DNA from: Rhizoclosmatium globosum | Lineage: Eukaryota; Chytridiomycota; Chytridiomycetes; Chytridiales; Chytriomycetaceae | NCBI GenBank assembly: GCA_002104985.1 | Contig: MCGO01000129.1 | Location: 1-64,000, forward strand | Direction of reading: 5' to 3' | DNA: 64,000 nucleotides | Shown: positions 58,075-64,000 of the stretch, one piece after another | Position numbering within the stretch: position 1 is the first letter of the stretch | Layout of the letters: each line of letters opens with the position of its first letter | Translations under genes and position numbers: made by a program | Notes under the pieces: model-generated | The model's database searches: none | Told to the model about the DNA's origin: nothing | The model's input: the letters and a program-made list of their open reading frames with translations, nothing else

Positions 58075-61000
58075 ATGTCGCAGCTAGTGTTGGAGGGAAT
58101 ACTCGCAGATATTCTTTCTTTGCGGTCAGATGTACTAAGCAGAATGGACAAGTTGCTTTCGCAGCTCAACACCGAAATATCATCAAAACACTCTGTTGCG
58201 AAACTTATCCAAAGGCCCCTTTCCTTTGCAGGTCCTGGGAATACCACAGAAACTAACGCGATACCAGTCGCACTTCCCCGATATATTCCTTCTCCCACGG
58301 CGGATCACAATACTGCAACCACTTCTACTCGAATCAATCCCGATTTGAAGAAATCGCATCTGGACCTAGGAATTCATTGGGACGACGGAGACTACAAAGT
58401 CGCGTCTTCAGGAAACAAGCCAACACCAATATTCAGTGACGATATGAAGAGAAGTATCAGTCGTGGTTTTGCAGACGCGTCGAATAATGGCGATCACCAC
58501 ACGAAAATCAAGGCTGACAGAGCATCTGGAACAGCAAAAGGGCCCCACCGCACGTCAAAGACGCAGCCGAACAGTGCCAATGTCAGTGAAACTAGGTTGA
58601 CGCTCTTGCAGCAGATGGTTGCGGGATCAACACAAATCAAGAAATCAGGAAGCGACAGCAGCCTCGACCTGCACAAAAACAACAAAAACAACAAAAACAG
58701 AGTCGCGGCAACAACGATCCTCGCATCAAACAATCCCCGCCTCTCCGCGGACGATGCACCGACGCACAGCCCGCCAAATCCGCAGAGACGTGAACGCAGA
58801 TCAAAGGCAAAGGCACGTCCAATGTCGTGGGCAGTGGGGCCTTCGCCAAGTATTCAAAGGAACTCAGACACGGAATCAGACGATTCGCAGAGCAAAGTGT
58901 GGAAGTCGCGAACTTCAACTGCGGCAACGTCTAAACTCGGTACTCCAGATCTCATTCCCATCATGAACCCACCTCAGAGCCAAGCTTCAAACCCTCAAAT
59001 AGAATGTCTAGATCAAATATACGATATTGCTGAAGTACCTACTCCGCCTTATATGTCTCCATCTGACTCTGTGAAGAAACACTTCCCTGTTCGTGAATCT
59101 GTGCAGCAAAATAGTGGATTGCAAGTGGTTCTCACAGTAGACGATCAAGATAAAACGGCTTCGGATATGACTGAGGTGAAAGAAGAGGAGAAGAAAGTAC
59201 AGGATTCTGAAGAGAGCCTGAGACGTGTTATGTCTGGAAGTAAACGCACATCACCGACTATTTCGAGTAAAGATGACGTCCTATCTTGGTTCAAAATTCT
59301 TTGTTTAGTTCCGGCGTATGATGGGAAGGGTCGAGGCTTAAAGTTCAACGATTTCAATGCAACCGATTTCCAACATGTCACGTTCAGACATAACGGACTC
59401 CATCCTCGCTCCTATTTTATCAGCTCTTGGGAATTTATTGTTTCTTGTAAGTGGCCACAATTCAAATCATTTCTCGTCTAAACTAACCCGTCCAGTGTTT
59501 TACTTGATATTTGCATGGGTGATTCCCTTCACTGCAAGCTACAGCAATGATTTTCCTTCAACTCCTGCAACAAATACGGAGTTATGGTCGATTTTAATAA
59601 CTTTTTTATACGTTCTGGATATTATTGTGGTTCAATTGACACCAGAGCCAAGTACCGCAAACGAACTTTGCAATTTGATGGAATATGAGTCTCTGCGCCC
59701 TATTCTTCCTTCATGGATCTATTCAAACGCGTATAAAAGGGTTCCTTTGGATATATTGGCTACGGTACGTTGTGTTATGAAGTCATTCTTGGACTAAGAC
59801 CTTCTTGCCAGATTCCTCTCGAACTTTTTGTGACAAGCTGGGAAAGGAAATCAACGCTTCTATTACTGCATTGCTTTCGATTTTATCGGATCCCGCGCAT
59901 CTTATCTACGAATGCATTCTACAAGCAATTGAGGACCGTTACTGATGCTGCTGCTGGTTTGCCGATTTGTAATATAATACCGATTACGGTCGGAATGTTT
60001 TACTTCTTGCATTGGAACGCATGCGCCTTGTATTGCTTTGGATCTTTGAAAGGATTCGTCGGATGGTCTGTTGTCTGGCCAGATATACATGATGCCACAC
60101 TTTATGAGTTTTACAGCTGGACGTTCTATCAAGCTGTTGGAAATATGTTTCCCATCAATTTTACGTGAGTCTCTTCAACTGTCCCAGATCTTACTCACAA
60201 TCATCGGTCAGACCCCAAACGGAACTTGAACAGATTGTCGCGGCTTTCTTCATTGTTACCGCAGCTATTTTGGTTAGTCGTTCGATATGAATATCTATTC
60301 TCATGCCAATTTAGTATGCAACATTCCTTGGATCAATTTCATCAACAACAATGTCTATAAATCCATCCGGTCGGCTATACAACCAGAAAATTGATGAGCT
60401 GAATGATTACGTCAAGTGGAAGAATTTGAGTCCCGACATTGAAAAGAAACTCTTCAGCTACTATGAAATCAAGTATCGTGGCAAATACTTTGAAGAAGAA
60501 ACATTGCTTAACACGATGAATGACTCCTTGAAACAAGAAATTGTGTTGCACAATACTCGATGGCTGATTGAGAAAGTTGCCTTCTTGCGGAGATTGGAAA
60601 ACGATGGACGTGACGAAATATTCTTTAGTGCAATTGCTTCCAAACTGCATGCTTGCTACTACACGCCAGGAGACTTTATAACAAAGCAAGGCGAATCAGC
60701 AGCGGATATGTATTTCATTGTATCCGGAAAGTGTGATGTGTATGTTGGGGACAAGAAAGTTGTTTCTTTGTATGATGGAGCTTACTTTGGGGGTAACAAG
60801 ATTTCCTGAACTCTATCAAAAAACTTAGAACTATCAAAAAATAGAGGTGGCACTAATCTGCAAAGTCTTGAGAACCGCCAGTGTTCAAGCGATAATGCAT
60901 TCGGTACTGTACCGTCTTACTTTTCAAGACTTTCATGGTATACTGGAAGAGTTTCAAGACATGAAGGACCGTATTCAGGTACTGGCCGCTGAACGTGAAA

Positions 61001-61101
61001 TCGCGGCACAAGCTCCTCCAGCACCGGCACCAGTTATTCTCAAGTCAGCCGCGTCTGTGGAAGCACCTGCTGTAAAAGACTTTAGTGACGTCTTTGGTTG
61101 A
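58075..61101 (+). CDS. HCN/CNG-type cyclic-nucleotide-gated channel with atypical pore, about 920 aa
   Basis: ATG at 58075, stop at 61101; first exon to 59446, then five short introns. The N-terminal 440 residues are polar and low-complexity with a conserved start (MSQLVLEGILADILSLR) and a DLGIHWDDGDY motif. Then come membrane segments from FYLIFAWVIPFTA on, an S4-like HCFRFYRIPRILSTN, and a pore reading YQAVGNMFPINFTPQTELEQ. The C-linker YNQKIDELNDYVKWKNL...YYEIKYRGKYFEEE is HCN-like. The CNBD has PGDFITKQGESAADMYFIVSGKC, YFGEVALICKVLRTASVQA (FGE and the Arg of the phosphate cassette region), then a C-helix. It is likely opened by cAMP or cGMP. Where HCN and CNG channels have the filter CIGYG, this protein has PINFT. 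Confidence 0.85.
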
Positions 61102-61586
61102 GATGGGTAGTAGTTAGTGTTTATGTGAACAGAGGGGTTTTCTCGTGGAATGACCTTCTGTTGCCCACAAGAGATTTATGAAACCGTTTACTTGAGAATA
61201 TACAGCATGCATAATAAAATACAATGAATTTAAATTGTTTGCGATGGTTTTGTGATTACTAGTAATCCGCTTAGATGAGCGTTTGCGTTTCGAATTTGAG
61301 AAGGTGTGTGAGCAATAAATAACGAAATACCGAACGAAAGGAGAACCAAATTAACTGGAAACGCAAAAGATATATTTCCCTTTTATCCGTTACGTAAGGA
61401 ATAAGATTGACGTTCACACTCTTGGACACAAACCCATCAAAAACAAGGTGATAATCACTCAACGCTGTACAACCAGAAGTCGGTTTGATTATTCGAAGCT
61501 TGTGACCCCATATTTTGCAAGTTGGAATAACCGTTCTCTCAGTGACAATCTTCCCCAAAGCCCTCACAAATATAATACTCTCCAGT
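61102..61586. other. Intergenic region between channel gene and its partial copy
   Basis: AT-rich, no independent gene. A 180-codon minus-strand frame overlapping 61271-61810 is antisense to the channel copy and has no motif. The last 75 bases before 61587 resemble the sequence upstream of the full channel gene (gacaatctt...cccaaa/caag...ccctcaca), so the duplication includes the 5' flank. Confidence 0.5.
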
Positions 61587-61913
61587 ATGTCACAGCTAGT
61601 GCTTGAGGCACTTATTGCTGATATTGTTTCTTTGCGATTGGATGTCCTCCGCCAAACGGACAAATTGCTTTCACAGCTCAACTCCGAACTATCGTCAAAA
61701 GGTACCATGGCGAAACCTTTCCAAAGGTGCCCTTCATTTCCAGCTCCTGTGAATGGCACAGAATCCACAGCAGGAGCACCTGTTCTTCCTCGGTATATTG
61801 CTAGTCCCATGGTCGATCAATATATTGTTGCAACATCTCATACACAAATCACTGCAAAAGTAAAGAAATCGCACTTAGACCTCGGAATTCATTGGGACGA
61901 TGGCCTGCTGTAA
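61587..61913 (+). pseudogene. Internally deleted copy of the cyclic-nucleotide channel gene
   Basis: The 108-codon frame repeats the channel N-terminus closely (MSQLVLEALIADIVSLRLDV; KKSHLDLGIHWDDG). Right after WDDG the sequence jumps to a near copy of the last 11 codons of the channel (PAVK.F.DVFG and stop), which lie here one frame off, so translation ends in LL and a stop at 61913. All membrane, C-linker and CNBD parts are missing. It is a tandem partial duplicate with a large internal deletion; if translated it would give a short N-domain peptide. Confidence 0.7.
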
Positions 61914-62072
61914 AGGGCTTTACTGATGTGTTTGGTTGATTTTGGTTATACCTCGCATTTATACGAACAACGTGTTCTTTGTAAACAAACATTTCATCGC
62001 TTAAGCCTTTATTGAGTAGAATCGCTGGAATGGGCGGGGCAGTGTTCCGTTGACAACACTTTTCTTGGAAAC

Positions 62073-63550
62073 ATGACAGCTGGTCAACGCCTGAGCAGTT
62101 CAAGACGCTCTTCGGCCAAAGTCGAGTTTATCAAAGAAGAAGAAGAAAACGTACCCATCAAGGAAGATGCCGAGAGTGACTACGAGGCAGCATCGCCAGC
62201 AAAGTCAAACCGAGGACGCTCCAACCGACCGGCCAAGTTCCAGACGCCGCTTCCACACACAAATCCACGCAACATTCCAAATTGGGACGAGATTGAATGG
62301 CTGTGTCGCTACGTCGAAGAGCGCCACAGGATCTACCTGCGCAAATCGGCGGGTCTGCCCGGCCCTTGGACACGCGATCCTATTTTGGGTGGGTCTTGGC
62401 GCTCGGGAAACGTGCATAGGGCCGATGACCGTAAGTTACGCGCTGGAAGCTTGTTTCTCGCTTGCCTGACTTCCGATATGCAGCCCAAACACGCGAATAC
62501 CGCGCATTCTTTGCAGGACGTGAGACCAGACCAGACTTTCTCTTCAACTTTTGGATACACGAGCTTCTCTTATCGTGGAAATGGATCTACGAACCTGGAT
62601 TTGGATACTTTACCTCTCTTGCGTCTGCTCTCTCCAAATTCAAGGAAATGATAAGTGAAGGGCGTAGATTTCGACCTACCGTCATTCAAGCTTGCTACAA
62701 CGATGCGTCGCTTTTGAAGGCTATTCGCTATAACTGGAAGTACTCGGTAGAGAAAAGCAAAAAGTTCTTCAACAAACCAGTCGAAAAGCGTTCTCAAAAG
62801 GAGTTTTATCAAATGGCCACGGGTTTGAAGCAATGTGGAGATTTCCATGGGTATCAAATGGTTGGAAACGCGTTCATGTTTGGGCTTCTGCCAGAAAGTG
62901 ATGATTGGGCTGCTATGGGGCCCGGCGCAAAGAAAGGCTTGGGAATGATGGGATTTACTGCTGCGCATTCAAATTTGATGATTCTGCTTCGACTAGTGAA
63001 TTTGAAGTTCAAGGAATGGAGCTGGGGACGGAGTTTGGCAATGGAGAAAGCCGGTTTGACGAGTGATATTGTTGAACATCGAGATAGTTATCGCGTTTTA
63101 ATGTCACGAGAGCAGGTTAGTCGTCGAATAACGTCTGAAATGGACTATAATCTTGGTTCACAGATCGAACTCTTTGATAAACACGAAGTTGATATTCTTG
63201 GAAACATTCCGATTGCCCTTCAGTTGTTCAATCTTGAAGATGCTCTCTGCTACTACCAAAAATACGCTAAAGATCTGTACAATTTAGATGAGGAGAAGTC
63301 CATTTATTTCAAGAATCGGTATGGATGCCGATATGAAGCTTGGGAAAATAGAAATATTAAATATGAGGGGACGAACGTGGATGTAGATAAAGTCAAAGAA
63401 GTCAAGCAAGAAGTCAAGCAAGAAGTCAAAGAGGAAGTCAAGAAGGAAGACTTCAAGAAAGACACTTCTTTGGCACTGTTCCGGGAGGCATTAGGTACCC
63501 TTGGATCCGCGTTTAACCATTTAAAGCCAGAGGAATTTGTGTATTTATGA
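62073..63550 (+). CDS. 5-hmdU DNA kinase helical-domain (ADDT-like) protein, 474 aa (2 exons)
   Basis: Exons 62073-62430 and 62484-63550 join in frame (1425 nt). The core fits the HMUDK_hel/ADDT family, described as alpha-glutamyl/putrescinyl thymine pyrophosphorylase in phage DNA hypermodification. Its features are an EIEWLCRYVEERHRIYLRKS helix, a PGPWTRDPIL turn with NVHRADD, QTREYRAFF, FLFNFWIHELLL, TVIQACYND (family: PIFTGAYMI-like), GLKQCGDFHGYQMVGN and GPGAKKGLGMMG. The N-terminal 60 residues are acidic then Arg/Ser-rich. The C-terminus has a repeated Lys/Glu/Val coiled stretch (VKQEVKQEVKEEVKKED). A role in nuclear DNA base modification is inference from phage relatives; the eukaryotic role is unproven. 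Confidence 0.7.
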
Positions 63551-63616
63551 TGACGATAAACATGAATTGTCACTCTGGAGTAAGCAATGGATTTTCTTGT
63601 TCAAAACACAACTGGC

Positions 63617-64000
63617 ATGCAACCAAATCAATATTTATCTTACGACTTCACCAAAGAATTGCCTGTTAGACAAAGAAATCGCCCACGAATTGAAGCTGAA
63701 AACGCGCGGTTGCGGTTGAGGCAAAATCGCGGGCCGAATGCTGGGAGCCACCCGATGCCAACGAGTCTGCCTCAAAAAACCTTTAAGCATTCAGAGTATG
63801 TGATGGTGATACCTCCGGCTCATCATTATTCTGTCTGGTTATATTCATATGGCTATCAACCGCCATATCCTGCACAGCGATGGGATTTTAATAACCACGC
63901 TGATGTATACAGGACTGCTGCCGTTGCGGCAGAAGTAGAATGTTTTCCCGAAAGAGTAACGGATTGCTCATCAGATTCTTCTATGTTATTGTCTGGTCAT
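63617..64000 (+). CDS. Uncharacterised protein, 5' part only (runs off the right edge)
   Basis: An ATG at 63617 opens a frame that stays open to the last base (128 codons). Near the start is an Arg/Asn-rich stretch (RQRNRPRIEAENARLRLRQN) that could be a short basic helix. Then comes Pro/Tyr-rich sequence (PPAHHYSVWLYSYGYQPPYP), Ala/Glu-rich and Ser-rich parts. It resembles a nuclear or transcription-associated low-complexity protein, but no domain is identified. It starts only 66 bp beyond the preceding stop. Confidence 0.45.
   Translation, partial: MQPNQYLSYDFTKELPVRQRNRPRIEAENARLRLRQNRGPNAGSHPMPTSLPQKTFKHSEYVMVIPPAHHYSVWLYSYGYQPPYPAQRWDFNNHADVYRTAAVAAEVECFPERVTDCSSDSSMLLSGH

Noticed and set aside
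61271..61810. 179-codon minus-strand frame
   Set aside because: It is antisense to the partial channel copy, lacks motifs and begins within the duplicated coding part.

Overview
The window looks like nuclear DNA of a fungus, most likely a zoosporic (chytrid-type) lineage. Genes carry many short introns (about 45-75 nt) with GTANGT/GTGAGT donors and CTAAC-like branch sites. The gene set is fungal/opisthokont (Ski3, Utp21, Pcm1/Agm1, glycerol kinase). A soluble PAS-guanylate cyclase and an HCN/CNG-type channel lie close together, a pairing expected in flagellated fungi rather than in Dikarya. I placed the organism by gene content only.

Layout. 1-3975: gene-poor and transposon-derived, with a LINE/EEP-type endonuclease fragment, a PIF/Harbinger-like terminal sequence and a decayed NAM/Myb-like transposon-associated gene. 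3976-22383: a head-to-tail array of 25 units of about 733 bp plus a 200-bp partial unit. Every unit carries, on the minus strand, an 80-nt sequence that folds as a complete hepatitis-delta-virus-like (HDV-like) self-cleaving ribozyme; there are 26 copies. The right edge of the array lies 3 nt outside the predicted cleavage site. A diverged solo copy lies at 25075-25151. The central units (about 8.3-15.2 kb) are full of one-base deletions, probably consensus errors. 22384-25000: no confidently recognised gene. 25352-64000: gene-dense and mostly intact.

Genes in order: unknown protein (-), Asp/Glu-rich protein (-), small LYR-like protein (-), glycerol kinase (-), C2H2 zinc-finger protein (-), methylmalonate-semialdehyde dehydrogenase (+), phosphoacetylglucosamine mutase (-), Utp21/WDR36 (-, with apparent frameshifts in its 3' part), F-box/LRR-like protein (+), UNC93-like transporter (+), SNF2-RING helicase (-), 78-aa protein (+), alpha/beta-hydrolase-like protein (-), APH/ecdysteroid-kinase-like phosphotransferase (+), PAS-guanylate cyclase (-), Ski3 (+), CNG/HCN-like channel (+), an internally deleted copy of that channel gene (+), a 5-hmdU-DNA-kinase helical-domain (ADDT-like) protein (+), and a gene cut by the right edge (+).

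The main discovery candidate is the ribozyme array. A minus-strand read-through transcript should cut itself into 733-nt monomers, which makes the locus resemble a retrozyme or viroid-like RNA factory built on an HDV-type ribozyme. The guanylate cyclase and cyclic-nucleotide channel, about 6 kb apart around Ski3, could together form a cGMP signalling module. No tRNA, rRNA or CRISPR array was seen.
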